NCBI GenBank assembly: GCA_017460885.1
Contig: JAFUAB010000039.1
Coordinates: forward strand, 1-64,000
From: Lachnospiraceae bacterium
GTDB lineage: Bacteria; Bacillota; Clostridia; Lachnospirales; Lachnospiraceae
Direction of reading: 5' to 3'
DNA length: 64,000 bases
The notes under the pieces are model-generated. The model was not told the origin of the DNA. It searched no databases and saw only the letters and a list, made by a program, of their open reading frames with translations. A program made the translations under genes and the position numbers. This document shows positions 8,838 through 18,066 of the stretch, in pieces; within the stretch, counting starts at the first letter, position 1; each line of letters opens with the position of its first letter.

Positions 8838-10235
8838 TCAGAAATCAAATTTATCAGCGAAAAACGAATCCAACTCATCTATGGCCACTCGCTCCTGCTC
8901 CATGGAATCACGGAATCTGACGGTAACCTTGTGATCCTCATCCGAATCAAAATCGTATGTCACGCAGAAGGGCGTGCCGATCTCATCCTGTCTGCGATAT
9001 CTCTTACCGATATTTCCCCTGTCGTCGAACTCGCAGTTATACTTTTTGGAAAGCTGTGCATAAATCTTTTCAGCCCCTTCGTTAAGCTTTTTGGACAGCG
9101 GAAGCACCCCGATCTTGACCGGAGCGATGGCAGGATGGAAACGAAGAACGGTTCTGACATCATTCTTTTCGGCATCGAGCACTTCCTCATCATATGCCTC
9201 ACAGAGAAAGGCCAGTGTCACACGGTCGGCACCGAGTGAAGGCTCAACCACGTAGGGAATGTATTTCTCATTGGTCTCATCATCAAAATAATCCATGGAC
9301 TCGCCCGAAGTATTCTGATGCTGGGTCAGGTCATAATCCGTTCTGGAAGCTATGCCCCACAGCTCACCCCAATCCGTGAAGGGGAAGGCATATTCGATAT
9401 CCGTGGTATGATCGCTGTAGAACGAGAGCTCCTCCGGATCATGATCACGAAGCCTGAGGTTTTCTTTCTTAAGCCCCAGTGAAAGCAGCCACTCATAGCA
9501 GAACTTTCTCCAGTATTCGAACCATTCTGTCTGCGTGCCGGGCTTGCAGAAGAATTCAAGCTCCATCTGCTCAAACTCCCTGGTCCTGAAGGTGAAATTA
9601 CCGGGTGTGATCTCGTTTCTGAAGGACTTACCTATCTGTCCTATGCCAAAGGGAACCTTTTTGCGGGATGTCCTCTGCACATTTTTGAAGTTAACAAAGA
9701 TACCCTGAGCAGTCTCCGGACGAAGATACACCACATCCTTGGCATCCTCGGTCACTCCCTGGAAGGTCTTGAACATCAGATTGAATTCCCTGATGCCGGT
9801 AAAGTTATGCTTGCCGCATGAAGGACATGGAACGTTATGTTCCTCTATAAACTTTTCCATTTCCTCGTGTGACCAGCCGTCAACCGTGCTCTCAAGCGTG
9901 ATGCCGTTTTCGGCAGCATAATTCTCTATAAGCTGGTCTGCCCTGAATCTCTCATGACAGTCCTTGCAGTCCATAAGAGGATCGGAAAAGCTGCCAAGGT
10001 GACCTGATGCGACCCAGGTCTGCGGATTCATCAGGATAGCACAGTCAACTCCCACGTTGTAAGGGTTCTCCTGAATGAACTTCTGCCACCATGCCTTCTT
10101 AACGTTATTCTTCAGCTCTACTCCCAGATTACCGTAATCCCAGGTATTGGCAAGTCCTCCGTAGATCTCCGAACCGGGATACACAAACCCTCTCGACTTG
10201 GCCAGCGCCACGATCTTTTCCATTGTTTTTTCCAT
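8838..10235 (-). CDS. glyQS: Glycyl-tRNA synthetase, single-chain type
   Basis: A 465-residue homodimeric (alpha2) glycyl-tRNA synthetase, not the bacterial alpha2-beta2 type. Visible class II motifs include the N-terminal [20 protein letters not shown] block, [21 protein letters not shown] (motif 2) and [14 protein letters not shown] (motif 3). The C-terminal anticodon-binding domain ([15 protein letters not shown] onward) is complete. AAGGAG precedes the ATG at 10235. It forms an operon with alaS. Confidence 0.97.
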   Translation of the reverse strand: MEKTMEKIVALAKSRGFVYPGSEIYGGLANTWDYGNLGVELKNNVKKAWWQKFIQENPYNVGVDCAILMNPQTWVASGHLGSFSDPLMDCKDCHERFRADQLIENYAAENGITLESTVDGWSHEEMEKFIEEHNVPCPSCGKHNFTGIREFNLMFKTFQGVTEDAKDVVYLRPETAQGIFVNFKNVQRTSRKKVPFGIGQIGKSFRNEITPGNFTFRTREFEQMELEFFCKPGTQTEWFEYWRKFCYEWLLSLGLKKENLRLRDHDPEELSFYSDHTTDIEYAFPFTDWGELWGIASRTDYDLTQHQNTSGESMDYFDDETNEKYIPYVVEPSLGADRVTLAFLCEAYDEEVLDAEKNDVRTVLRFHPAIAPVKIGVLPLSKKLNEGAEKIYAQLSKKYNCEFDDRGNIGKRYRRQDEIGTPFCVTYDFDSDEDHKVTVRFRDSMEQERVAIDELDSFFADKFDF

Positions 10236-10253
10236 AACGATCTCCTTATGATT

Positions 10254-10862
10254 CTATTTTCTCGAAAAAATAATATACGCCAGTCCGTCCATATTGTCGG
10301 ACACAAGCACCTGTTTTTTGGTGACGACCTCAACGCCGTCCGATATATATCTTACCTTACCCGGCAAAGTGAGATATCCAACCTCGTCCGTGACAAGGAC
10401 ATCCAGCTTATCGCTGCCGGTGATCGAGCTGATATCTACGCCCTCAAGGCTTGAAGCATCCTTCATCGATACCCTCAACGAACCGTTGGCAATAGCCTCG
10501 TCACAGCTTTCCCTTGTAAAATACCGGCTGTTGAAGCTGCTGTAATCCCTGTCGCTTTTGTAGTCCATTACGGCAGTCACCTTATTGTCAACACACTCAA
10601 CGCTGACGACACTGACATTTCCGGCGCCGTTTGAAGAATTGTAATCGGCAGCCTCACTGTTCATCATATCCTCCAGCTCGGACACACTGTACAGGGACTC
10701 ATCAAAATCTCTGACAATAGTCGCCTTAACCGAACCGTCGGCCGCAATGACCTTACCGGTTTCTCCGGTCACCTCAGACTCGCCGCAGCCGGTCAGAAAT
10801 AATCCTGTGATAAAAGACAGCAAAACTAAATTATTTACTTTTTTTACAAAAGCATTCATCAT
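10254..10862 (-). CDS. Predicted lipoprotein, unknown function
   Basis: A 202-residue secreted lipoprotein. The signal peptide (MMNAFVKKVNNLVLLSFI) ends in the lipobox FLTGC. The mature part has no domain that I recognise; it alternates short acidic helices and strands (SVSELEDMMNSEAADYNSS). It sits between the SseB-domain gene (9 bases upstream) and glyQS (18 bases downstream), so it belongs to the same transcript. Two adjacent ATGs (10862 and 10859) are possible starts. Confidence 0.75.
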   Translation of the reverse strand: MMNAFVKKVNNLVLLSFITGLFLTGCGESEVTGETGKVIAADGSVKATIVRDFDESLYSVSELEDMMNSEAADYNSSNGAGNVSVVSVECVDNKVTAVMDYKSDRDYSSFNSRYFTRESCDEAIANGSLRVSMKDASSLEGVDISSITGSDKLDVLVTDEVGYLTLPGKVRYISDGVEVVTKKQVLVSDNMDGLAYIIFSRK

Positions 10863-10871
10863 ACCATCCCA

Positions 10872-11825
10872 TCATGACGGCTTGAGAAGACCCATCACAG
10901 CTTCTATCTCGGCTCCGTTATCGGGAGCCTCCTCAAGCTTGATATGAGAGCCGTCGGCACCGACCTTTGCGATCATTGCCGGAGTTTCCTTACTTCCCTT
11001 TTCTATCAGAAAATAATTTACCTTATCCGGTTCTTCGGTAATATATATTCTGAGCGGACTTCCCTCCTGAGTATTCTTTTCGGGAAGATCTATCCGGGTG
11101 ATCATAAGATCATCTTCGATCTGCAGCGACATGATCGCTATATCCTCTTCCCTGTACGGTACGCGGATATTGGAAGGATAAGCTTCCTTATATGCCGCCA
11201 TTATATACTTTTCCTTCTGAAGCCGCAGATCCGACATCACATTCCCGGGATCGGCAAAAATCCAGGCGGGCAGAAGCTCTCTGGACATCTTGACATGAGC
11301 AAGCGCATGGAACTGCTGCTCGGTAAGCTGAACCGGAGTACCCTGCGTTTTTTTGTTCGCACCTGCCTTATATCTCCTGTCTACCAGATCGATCAGATTC
11401 TGATTGAGGACAAAGCCGTTGGTAAACGGATTGACAGCTATCTCATGAATCTGATCCTGATTGGCTTTAAGCATTCCTATCACCGCACTGAACGGGATAT
11501 TCATGATCGCCGGGGGGATCTTCTCCTGGGGGATCTGAACTCTGGAGGTGAATATCGGAAATACCTTTGAACCGTCATTTTTGGCCAGCAGACATATCTT
11601 GGGCTGGTTATCCTTGTCTATGGGCATAGCCTGTCCGGTTCTGGCTGCTTCCCTTATGGAATCAGTAATGTTATCGGGCATCTCGGCCGGAACCAGAACA
11701 TTGGAATTCTCCAGCACTTCCATAAATACGGTAAAATCCTTATTATCCTTACCATTCGCAAATTTGTTTGCCAGTTCGTCCAGTCTGGCGTCTATCTTTG
11801 CTTCTTCGTTTTTGTTCTCTGCCAT
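10872..11825 (-). CDS. SseB N-terminal domain protein
   Basis: A 317-residue cytoplasmic protein whose residues about 15-140 match the SseB N-terminal domain (FTVFMEVLENSNVLVPAEMP; VFPIFTSRVQIP; IHEIAVNPFTNGFVLN). The C-terminal half is not one I recognise. SseB domains are common in Firmicutes and their molecular role is unclear. I chose the ATG at 11825 (MAENKNEE) because AGAGG lies at the right distance. The upstream extension would run through a palindromic repeat and is unlikely to be translated. Confidence 0.8.
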   Translation of the reverse strand: MAENKNEEAKIDARLDELANKFANGKDNKDFTVFMEVLENSNVLVPAEMPDNITDSIREAARTGQAMPIDKDNQPKICLLAKNDGSKVFPIFTSRVQIPQEKIPPAIMNIPFSAVIGMLKANQDQIHEIAVNPFTNGFVLNQNLIDLVDRRYKAGANKKTQGTPVQLTEQQFHALAHVKMSRELLPAWIFADPGNVMSDLRLQKEKYIMAAYKEAYPSNIRVPYREEDIAIMSLQIEDDLMITRIDLPEKNTQEGSPLRIYITEEPDKVNYFLIEKGSKETPAMIAKVGADGSHIKLEEAPDNGAEIEAVMGLLKPS

Positions 11826-11845
11826 TTCAATCCTCTTTCTTTTTT

Positions 11846-11931
11846 GGGAAACGCTGATCAAAGCGTTTCCCGCGCCGGATTTTCGATTCGGAGCATCGAT
11901 TTCCACTGAAAATCCGTGCGCATCCGCGCGG
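11846..11931. repeat. Double palindrome between EamA and SseB genes
   Basis: Two adjacent structures. GGGAAACGCT/AGCGTTTCCC (11846-11871) has a perfect 10-bp stem. Next to it CCGCGC...GCGCGG (11870-11931) encloses GGATTTTC/GAAAATCC and an inner TCGAT/ATCGA hairpin. The poly-T tract lies on the wrong side for a minus-strand terminator, so this is better read as an mRNA leader structure of the SseB gene or a dispersed palindromic repeat. Confidence 0.6.
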
Positions 11932-11951
11932 AGCTCTAAGGAAATACCGAA

Positions 11952-12863
11952 TCAATCAGTCTTTCCCTTGAAAACAAGCTGTGCAAGTATTATTGCCGCA
12001 AACATCAAGGCGCAGCCGGCGATCTCCCTCCCGCTCATCATCTGATGAAGGATCACGGCACCGCTGATCGCACTTATCACGCTCTCAAGGCTCATGATCA
12101 GGCTCGCCGTTGCAGGCTCCACAAAACGCTGTCCTATGATCTGCAGTGTATATGCGACTCCGCAGCTGCCTATACCCGCGTACAACAACGCCCCCATACA
12201 TTCACGTATCAGAGGCCACTCCGGAGTTTCAATGGCAAACATTACGACCGCTGACAGAACACTGCACACAAAAAACTCGATCGCAGCCATTGCGATACCG
12301 TTGGCAAAAGGTACATACTTATCCACCACGAGTATCTGTATCGCAAAGAATACCGCACAGGCCAAAAGCAGCAGGTCGTCGGTCCCGAATCCGAGCGCAT
12401 CCTTCATACACAGCAGGTAGAGCCCCACTGCGGCAAGAAGCACGCTGATCCATACGTTAAGTCCCACCCGCTTATTCAGGAAAAGACCGAAAAGCGGAAC
12501 CATGACTATATACATGGCCGTGATAAATCCGGCCTTGCCTGCCGATGCGGTCTTAAGAGCTATGGTCTGCAGATTTGACGCTATAAACAGCAGCAAACCG
12601 CTTAGCAGGCCGCCCATGACCGTATTGCGGTCAAAAACATGTACAAATACCGAATCACCGTACTTTGCGGGATCCCTGAGCAGGAAAACGCGCACGCCGA
12701 TTATGACCGGAATAAGCACTATTGTACCCATCATGCATCGGACGGCACTGAAGGTGAACGGACCTATATACTCCATGCTGGCGCTCTGCGCCACAAAAGA
12801 TACGCCCCAGACAGCGGCAGTAAGCAGCAGGATCAGAGAGCCTGTGACAGCGGATCTTTTCAT
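11952..12863 (-). CDS. EamA-family (DMT) transporter
   Basis: A 303-residue integral membrane protein with about ten hydrophobic segments arranged as two EamA repeats. It begins with the typical LILLLTAAVWGVSFVAQ segment and has a second repeat from about residue 155. It belongs to the drug/metabolite transporter superfamily; the substrate cannot be read from the sequence (metabolite export is usual). It starts one base after the hisS stop codon, so it is translationally coupled to hisS. Confidence 0.88.
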   Translation of the reverse strand: MKRSAVTGSLILLLTAAVWGVSFVAQSASMEYIGPFTFSAVRCMMGTIVLIPVIIGVRVFLLRDPAKYGDSVFVHVFDRNTVMGGLLSGLLLFIASNLQTIALKTASAGKAGFITAMYIVMVPLFGLFLNKRVGLNVWISVLLAAVGLYLLCMKDALGFGTDDLLLLACAVFFAIQILVVDKYVPFANGIAMAAIEFFVCSVLSAVVMFAIETPEWPLIRECMGALLYAGIGSCGVAYTLQIIGQRFVEPATASLIMSLESVISAISGAVILHQMMSGREIAGCALMFAAIILAQLVFKGKTD

Positions 12864-12864
12864 A

Positions 12865-14130
12865 CTACTTTAACGCCTCTTTGAAGTATTCTTTAAATTC
12901 GGTATAACCCTGGGCCGTCAGCTGCTCCTTCTGGAACTTGCGGTTTTTATTCATCCGCACCACAAGCACCTGTCTGCCGCCTGCTCTCTCGGCTTCCGCG
13001 GCTTTCAGCGCTTCGCCCATTTTATCGGAGGAGAGTCCCTTTTCCAGCAGGTAGGCAGTCTTATTCTCTGTACCGGGAGCCTTAAATCCGCTCTCGAGAA
13101 GCAAAAGAACGATACGTTCAAAGCCGATCGAAAATCCGCAGGCGGGAACCTCCTGGCCGGTGAACATGCCTACCATCCTGTCGTACCGGCCGCCGCCTCC
13201 GCAGCTGCCACCGAACTCAGGCATCGCGATCTCAAATATGGTACCCGTGTAATAGCTCATACCTCTGACCAATGTAGGATCAAAGACGAGCTTAAAATGA
13301 TCCCCTTTGGTAGCCTCCACGGATGAGATTATTTCTTTAAATCCCTCGGCTACCTCAGTATCTATATGATCTCCGAGTCTTTCAAGACAATATGCAACCG
13401 GATCCGCAGCCTGCTCCATTTCCTCAAACAGGCTGATATACCGGTCCACCTTGTCTGTCTCATATCCCGCTTCCGCAAGTTCGGCTCTTACTCCATCCTT
13501 ACCGATCTTGTCCATCTTATCCAATATGATAAATATCTCGTCATATTTATCCTCGGGAAAGCCGCAGCTTGCTGCCATCCCCTTGAGGATCCGTCTGTCG
13601 TTAATGCGGATCTCAAAGTTCTTAAAGCCTATACGTCCGAGAGTAGTGGTGGTGGCAAGTATCAGCTCGATCTCTGCCAGATTGGAAGCATCTCCGAGAA
13701 TATCTATATCGCATTGCATGAACTGTCTGTAGCGGCCTCTCTGAGGTCGGTCGGCACGCCAGACATTCCCCATCTGAAGAGCTTTAAAAGGAGACGGCAG
13801 TTCGGCAGCATGAGCGGAATAATACCTGACAAGCGGAACCGTCAGATCATATCTGAGCCCACCGTCGGCGAGATCGTTCTCTTCTCTGGCTTCGCCGATC
13901 TTCAGTTTCTCTCCGCGCTTCATGATCTTGAATATCAGCTTCTCGTTATCTCCGCCTGCCTTACAGTTGAGATTCTCCAGCGATTCCACGCAGGGGGTTT
14001 CGATCTGTGTAAAGCCGAATTCCGCATATGTGGATTTGATAATACCGCACACATAATCGCGGATCGCCATTTCCTCCGGCAATATATCCTTCATACCCGT
14101 TACGGGCTTTTTGTTAAGTTTCTGAGCCAT
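12865..14130 (-). CDS. hisS: Histidyl-tRNA synthetase
   Basis: Histidyl-tRNA synthetase (421 residues, normal length). Class II motifs are visible: GMKDILPEE at the N-terminus, YDLTVPLVRYYS, GNVWRADRPQRGRYRQFMQC (motif 2), the histidine-specific VRGMSYYTGTIFEI and GGGGRYDRMVG. The C-terminal anticodon-binding domain (GRQVLVVRMNKNRKFQKEQL) is present. The start at 14130 is set by AGGTGG five bases before the ATG; a longer frame upstream has no family match. No T-box is seen. Confidence 0.97.
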   Translation of the reverse strand: MAQKLNKKPVTGMKDILPEEMAIRDYVCGIIKSTYAEFGFTQIETPCVESLENLNCKAGGDNEKLIFKIMKRGEKLKIGEAREENDLADGGLRYDLTVPLVRYYSAHAAELPSPFKALQMGNVWRADRPQRGRYRQFMQCDIDILGDASNLAEIELILATTTTLGRIGFKNFEIRINDRRILKGMAASCGFPEDKYDEIFIILDKMDKIGKDGVRAELAEAGYETDKVDRYISLFEEMEQAADPVAYCLERLGDHIDTEVAEGFKEIISSVEATKGDHFKLVFDPTLVRGMSYYTGTIFEIAMPEFGGSCGGGGRYDRMVGMFTGQEVPACGFSIGFERIVLLLLESGFKAPGTENKTAYLLEKGLSSDKMGEALKAAEAERAGGRQVLVVRMNKNRKFQKEQLTAQGYTEFKEYFKEALK

Positions 14131-14200
14131 ATTTCCCACCTGTATATTCAATATTCCAAAAGAATATGATATCTCAAAAGACAGTGTGAAGTCAATCCGT

Positions 14201-15292
14201 TCACAGCAATCCCTGTATAACATTATCGGCCGAAACCTTTACCACCCTGAAGGATTCGTTCTCGGCTCCGTCAATAAACTGGTTTGCCCCGCTCGGCTGT
14301 ATATACAGCGACGACCTGACGAGTGTAACATGGGGATTTGACATTCTGTTCCTGTACACCCAGACAGTAAAAATATCCCAGGACGGTGTGGTGTCTCTGG
14401 ACAGTGTCGCAAAGGCCTGCCTGCTCAGGCTGTCAAACGGTCCGGTATTGATCACGCCTCCCAGATCTCCTGTTATGTACACGGTATAGATCCCCATCTG
14501 GCGCAGTGTATCGGTCACGAATATGCTCTTTGCAAGCAGATCGCCGGAGCTGTTGAAGTTGTTGTCGCCCAGTCCCTTGAGACTGCCGCCGGTAATGTAT
14601 ACAGCGTTAAGGTTTCTCTGTGCCAGTTCGCGTCCTTCGGGATCATTCAGCAGATCGTAAAGGTTATTCAGATAACCTATGGTTATGATATCAACCTTAT
14701 TGCTCCTCAGAGCCGACTTATACATTTCAAGGGCGGGGATGGAATTAACCGAACCTGTGGCTTCCATATACGAATAATCATAGTAATAGCCCTCTTCTCC
14801 GTTAAACTCGCCCTCTGCCGCAGCTGTATTCTGCGTAAGCCTGTACAACTCCCAGAAGGGTGTATACCCTGTTGCACTCTGCGAGCTTCCCACCGGAAGA
14901 TTGCTGCCTATGGAATTGAGCACTCCTCTGACTATCTCATCTCCGCCGGCCACACAGGCAGCCACACCGTAAGCGTTGCTGTAAAAGGCATATCTCTGGA
15001 TCGCCACTATATCATCGGTATCCAGGATGTCCGTATCAAGAATACTGACCGTATTGAACGTCGGCGGGTTCTTTGGACCATCGTCCTTCTTTTCGTAGGT
15101 ATCGTATAAATGATCCATCTGATCCAGCATCCTGCCCAGACGGGTATTGTCCCGTGCAGCTCCGTAATCATGCTCGGGCTGCAGCCTTGCGGCATCCGTA
15201 CGGGACGTCATAATAAGGACCAGCACCGCGGTCACTGCCACTGCTTCCAGAATATGTCCTATTCTTCTTTTATGCTTTACATTGGATGTCAT
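14201..15292 (-). CDS. Secreted nucleoside-hydrolase-like protein
   Basis: A 363-residue protein with one N-terminal membrane/signal segment (about residues 14-32). The rest resembles the inosine/uridine nucleoside hydrolase fold: DTDILDTDDIVAI recalls the DTDPGxDDAxA calcium-binding motif, ITIGYLNNLYDLLNDPEG the ALGPLTNIA-type segment, and YITGG plus NNFNSSGD the MGG...FN...D segment. The canonical catalytic His-Asp near the end appears as PFDSLS, so the His is absent. It may therefore be a binding protein or have altered chemistry (inference). It follows the PPTase by 19 bases. Confidence 0.6.
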   Translation of the reverse strand: MTSNVKHKRRIGHILEAVAVTAVLVLIMTSRTDAARLQPEHDYGAARDNTRLGRMLDQMDHLYDTYEKKDDGPKNPPTFNTVSILDTDILDTDDIVAIQRYAFYSNAYGVAACVAGGDEIVRGVLNSIGSNLPVGSSQSATGYTPFWELYRLTQNTAAAEGEFNGEEGYYYDYSYMEATGSVNSIPALEMYKSALRSNKVDIITIGYLNNLYDLLNDPEGRELAQRNLNAVYITGGSLKGLGDNNFNSSGDLLAKSIFVTDTLRQMGIYTVYITGDLGGVINTGPFDSLSRQAFATLSRDTTPSWDIFTVWVYRNRMSNPHVTLVRSSLYIQPSGANQFIDGAENESFRVVKVSADNVIQGLL

Positions 15293-15311
15293 AATTATTT
15301 TTCCATTCCGT

Positions 15312-15971
15312 TCAGAGTCGGACTACTTCCGGTTTTATTTCTCTGATAATACGATAACCATCCTCGGGAAGACATACCGAGATCAGATGACTTTCCATGC
15401 TCACTGTTTGCAGACATACGCCTCCGGATTCGATATCCAGTTCCGGATCCATGCCCGCTATACCCTCTCCGGTATACTTTACATATGCCTCTCTGCGCGT
15501 CCATATCCGGTAAAAAGACTCTGCATCAGTGACACTGTCCCTCTCTCTGTCTGTAAATACCCGTTTTGCAATACGCAAAAGCTCATCCGTGCCGGTCCTT
15601 CTGTCGATACGTTCTATATCGCAGCCGCAATTCACACCGGATATCACACACAATACGCAGCCCTTCGTATGCGAAAGGGAAAAACAGATATCGGGTCTGT
15701 TCGCAAAATACGGCTTATCGTGTTCTCCGATGGCAAACCCCAGCTCATTCCATATATCCGGAGCTGTCATCTGAAATCCAAGTTTTTTAAGCCCGTGGAT
15801 AAGCAGGCCGAAGGCTGCTGCCGACTGATTTCTGACCGCAGTATTATTGTATCTGCCAGTCTTCTCCTTACGAAAGTCCGGAAATTCCGAATAAACCCTC
15901 CGGAATGTTTCCGGATCATCCAGACTGTCCGGAGATGCAATATATACTTTCAGATAATCCTTACCGATCAT
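15312..15971 (-). CDS. 4'-phosphopantetheinyl transferase, Sfp type
   Basis: A 219-residue Sfp-type PPTase, which transfers phosphopantetheine from CoA to carrier-protein serines. Motifs are FSLSHTKG, GCDIERID (Mg-binding D and E) and FYRIWTRREAYVKYTGEG, the WxxKEAxxK box with Lys replaced by Arg. I chose the ATG at 15971, which overlaps the stop of the AEC transporter gene as ATGA; upstream sequence in the same frame has no PPTase similarity. No NRPS or PKS gene is in the window, so the carrier-protein partner lies elsewhere. Confidence 0.85.
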   Translation of the reverse strand: MIGKDYLKVYIASPDSLDDPETFRRVYSEFPDFRKEKTGRYNNTAVRNQSAAAFGLLIHGLKKLGFQMTAPDIWNELGFAIGEHDKPYFANRPDICFSLSHTKGCVLCVISGVNCGCDIERIDRRTGTDELLRIAKRVFTDRERDSVTDAESFYRIWTRREAYVKYTGEGIAGMDPELDIESGGVCLQTVSMESHLISVCLPEDGYRIIREIKPEVVRL

Positions 15972-16888
15972 ATCCCAGTGATCATAAACACCGCCGGCAG
16001 CGTTGCCACGGATAAAACCGTAGAGAGAGCCACTCCCCTGGCTACCAGCGGATAATCCGGACTGTCCGCCTGTCCCGCTATCATAGCGGTCATGCTTCCT
16101 ACAGGAGTGCCAAGCATGATCAGACATACTCCCGTCATCATCGGAGAAAAGCCCAGGCTCTTAATACAGAAAACTCCGATCACCGGTATGATCAGAAGCT
16201 TGGCTATACAGAACACTATCAGACCGGCATCGGTAAGCAGCTCCCTGATATGCATATTGCTCATTGAAGCGCCTATGACCATCATAGAGAGCGGTGCCGT
16301 AAGGGCGCTCATATGTCCTATCGTGGTCTCTATCACTTCCGGAACCGGCAGTCTGGCCAGATACAGCACGATCGTCAGGATACATGCTATAACTCCGACA
16401 TTGAATATCCTGCTCAGAGTATACTTAAGATCCCATTTATGTCCTCTGTCCATAAGCGCTATTGCGTATGTATAGATCAGGATATTATAAATGATCATAA
16501 ACGGTGACGCATACAGAAGCGCTTCCGGTCCGTACATTGCGGAAAGCAGCGGAAAGCCCATGAATCCGATGTTTGAGAATACCATCATAACCGAATAAGC
16601 TCCCCGCGAGGGCGCGGGAACCCTGATGATCCGCGGGAAAAGAAACGCCAAAATGAGAAGCACGAAGTATACCGCCAGTGCGAGCAGCATCGTGACAAGC
16701 AGCTCCCGGCCGGCTATAGTGCTCTCGGGATTGATCGCCGCCGAAAGAACAAGTGCCGGATTAGCGATATTAACAACTATCCCCGACATAGTCTTTTCAC
16801 CTGCCGGGGATATGATATTGATCTTCTTCAATATGTATCCTGTCGCCATCAGTAAAAACAGGATTATCATCTGCTTAAGCAAGAGCAT
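15968..16888 (-). CDS. AEC-family transporter (auxin efflux carrier fold)
   Basis: A 306-residue integral membrane protein with about ten hydrophobic segments, two fivefold repeats and the typical N-terminal LKKINIISPAGEKTMSGIV and central GASMSNMHIREL blocks of the AEC family. Members carry organic acids such as malate or other small anions; the substrate is not clear here. It overlaps the PPTase gene by four bases and follows the DHH gene by two bases, so the three are one operon. Confidence 0.88.
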   Translation of the reverse strand: MLLLKQMIILFLLMATGYILKKINIISPAGEKTMSGIVVNIANPALVLSAAINPESTIAGRELLVTMLLALAVYFVLLILAFLFPRIIRVPAPSRGAYSVMMVFSNIGFMGFPLLSAMYGPEALLYASPFMIIYNILIYTYAIALMDRGHKWDLKYTLSRIFNVGVIACILTIVLYLARLPVPEVIETTIGHMSALTAPLSMMVIGASMSNMHIRELLTDAGLIVFCIAKLLIIPVIGVFCIKSLGFSPMMTGVCLIMLGTPVGSMTAMIAGQADSPDYPLVARGVALSTVLSVATLPAVFMITGI

Positions 16889-16890
16889 TG

Positions 16891-17886
16891 TCAGTCTTTA
16901 TTGGAATTAATGAAAACTCCGACCGGTTTATTCTTGTCGCTGTTGACCTCTCCGTCCGGGAAGTTGGCATCATAGTTGACCAGATCATCAAGGAGCAGAG
17001 GAATATTGGTATCCATATTCTCACTCGTAAACTGGCATGTGCCTACCTTACGGTGTCCGCCGCCGCCATACTTGAGCATAAGAGCGCCGACATTGACATG
17101 ACTGGTCTTGTTTAAGATACTGTATCCGGTCGCGCACGAGCAGCCCTCTCCGCCCTTGCCGCTAACTATCCATACGGAAATATTCTGATCCGGATAAAGA
17201 CTGTAGATCAGGAACCTGTTGCCGGAATAGATCGGATCAACACCTCTTAAGTCGGATATGATAACATCTCCCTCAATCCTTGTGTGAGCCCTGACCATCT
17301 CCTTGAATTTGGCATCCTGCTCTCGGTAAACCTCGATACGCTCCACTACATCGGGCATATTGAGGATCTGTTCGGTACTGTCGGTACGGATGGCTTCCAT
17401 CAGATTCTCCATCAGTTTATAATTCGGTATCGTAAAGTTTCTCCAACGGCCCAGACCGGTTCTGGGATCCATCAGCAGACCGACAAGGATCCATCCCTGC
17501 GGATTCTGTATCTCATCAATGGTCAGATTACCGGAGTCAACCTTGTCAACCGCTTCCATCATATCATCAAAGTGAGCAAAACGGTCATGACCACCGTAAT
17601 ACTCATATATGATTCTCGCACAGCTGGGTGTGATACGGCTCTCTCCCTTGTACTTACCCTCCAGCTGGTTCCTCTCGAATTCACTGGAATGGTGATCGAA
17701 CCAGAGTCCGCAACCCTCTACAAAGGGAACGTTTGCCAGACAGTCATTCTCATCGATCTCGATCAGTCCGTCCTGCAGATCCTTGGGGTGCACGAACTTC
17801 CAATGATCTATGATCCCAGCCTCAAGCAACAGTGTGCCGCAGGCAAGTCCGTCAAAATCCGATCTTGTAACAAGTCTCATTGCCAT
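16891..17886 (-). CDS. DHH-family phosphoesterase
   Basis: A 331-residue cytoplasmic DHH-superfamily protein (exopolyphosphatase or nanoRNase-like). The N-terminal RSDFDGLACG provides the first metal-binding Asp residues, WFDHHSSE is the DHH motif near residue 63, and GGGGHRKVGTCQF near the C-terminus is the DHHA1 substrate-binding GGGH motif. Substrate could be short oligonucleotides, pAp or polyphosphate; this cannot be resolved from motifs. AGGAG precedes the ATG at 17886. Confidence 0.85.
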   Translation of the reverse strand: MAMRLVTRSDFDGLACGTLLLEAGIIDHWKFVHPKDLQDGLIEIDENDCLANVPFVEGCGLWFDHHSSEFERNQLEGKYKGESRITPSCARIIYEYYGGHDRFAHFDDMMEAVDKVDSGNLTIDEIQNPQGWILVGLLMDPRTGLGRWRNFTIPNYKLMENLMEAIRTDSTEQILNMPDVVERIEVYREQDAKFKEMVRAHTRIEGDVIISDLRGVDPIYSGNRFLIYSLYPDQNISVWIVSGKGGEGCSCATGYSILNKTSHVNVGALMLKYGGGGHRKVGTCQFTSENMDTNIPLLLDDLVNYDANFPDGEVNSDKNKPVGVFINSNKD

Positions 17887-18015
17887 ATCCGTATCTCCTA
17901 TCCGAATTACAATAGTACGTTACTGTGAACGCCAAAAAACATCCTTAGCTCAATGTGTTGAATACAACTAACTATTTTACTATAAATCCGCAATACTGGC
18001 AAACACTAATTCGCG

Positions 18016-18054
18016 GATCAGGGAGACGGTTCCTCTGATCTATTGATGTGTCCG
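18016..18054 (-). repeat. Intergenic hairpin, GACACAT-family repeat copy
   Basis: On the minus strand this reads GGACACATCAATAGATCAGAGGAACCGTCTCCCTGATC. It shares GACACAT, GATCAGAGG and ACCGTCTCC-like blocks with the copies at 191-253 and 44388-44432. GATCAG/CTGATC arms can form a hairpin just past the stop of the spermidine-synthase-like gene, so it may serve as a terminator, although no T-run follows. The rest of 17887-18066 has no gene. Confidence 0.5.
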
Positions 18055-18066
18055 GCGAATTCGAAA

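Noticed and set aside
8827-14200. T-box leaders for alaS, glyQS or hisS
   Set aside because: Intergenic gaps before alaS and glyQS are under 20 bases, and the 70-base gap before hisS has no T-box sequence or terminator.
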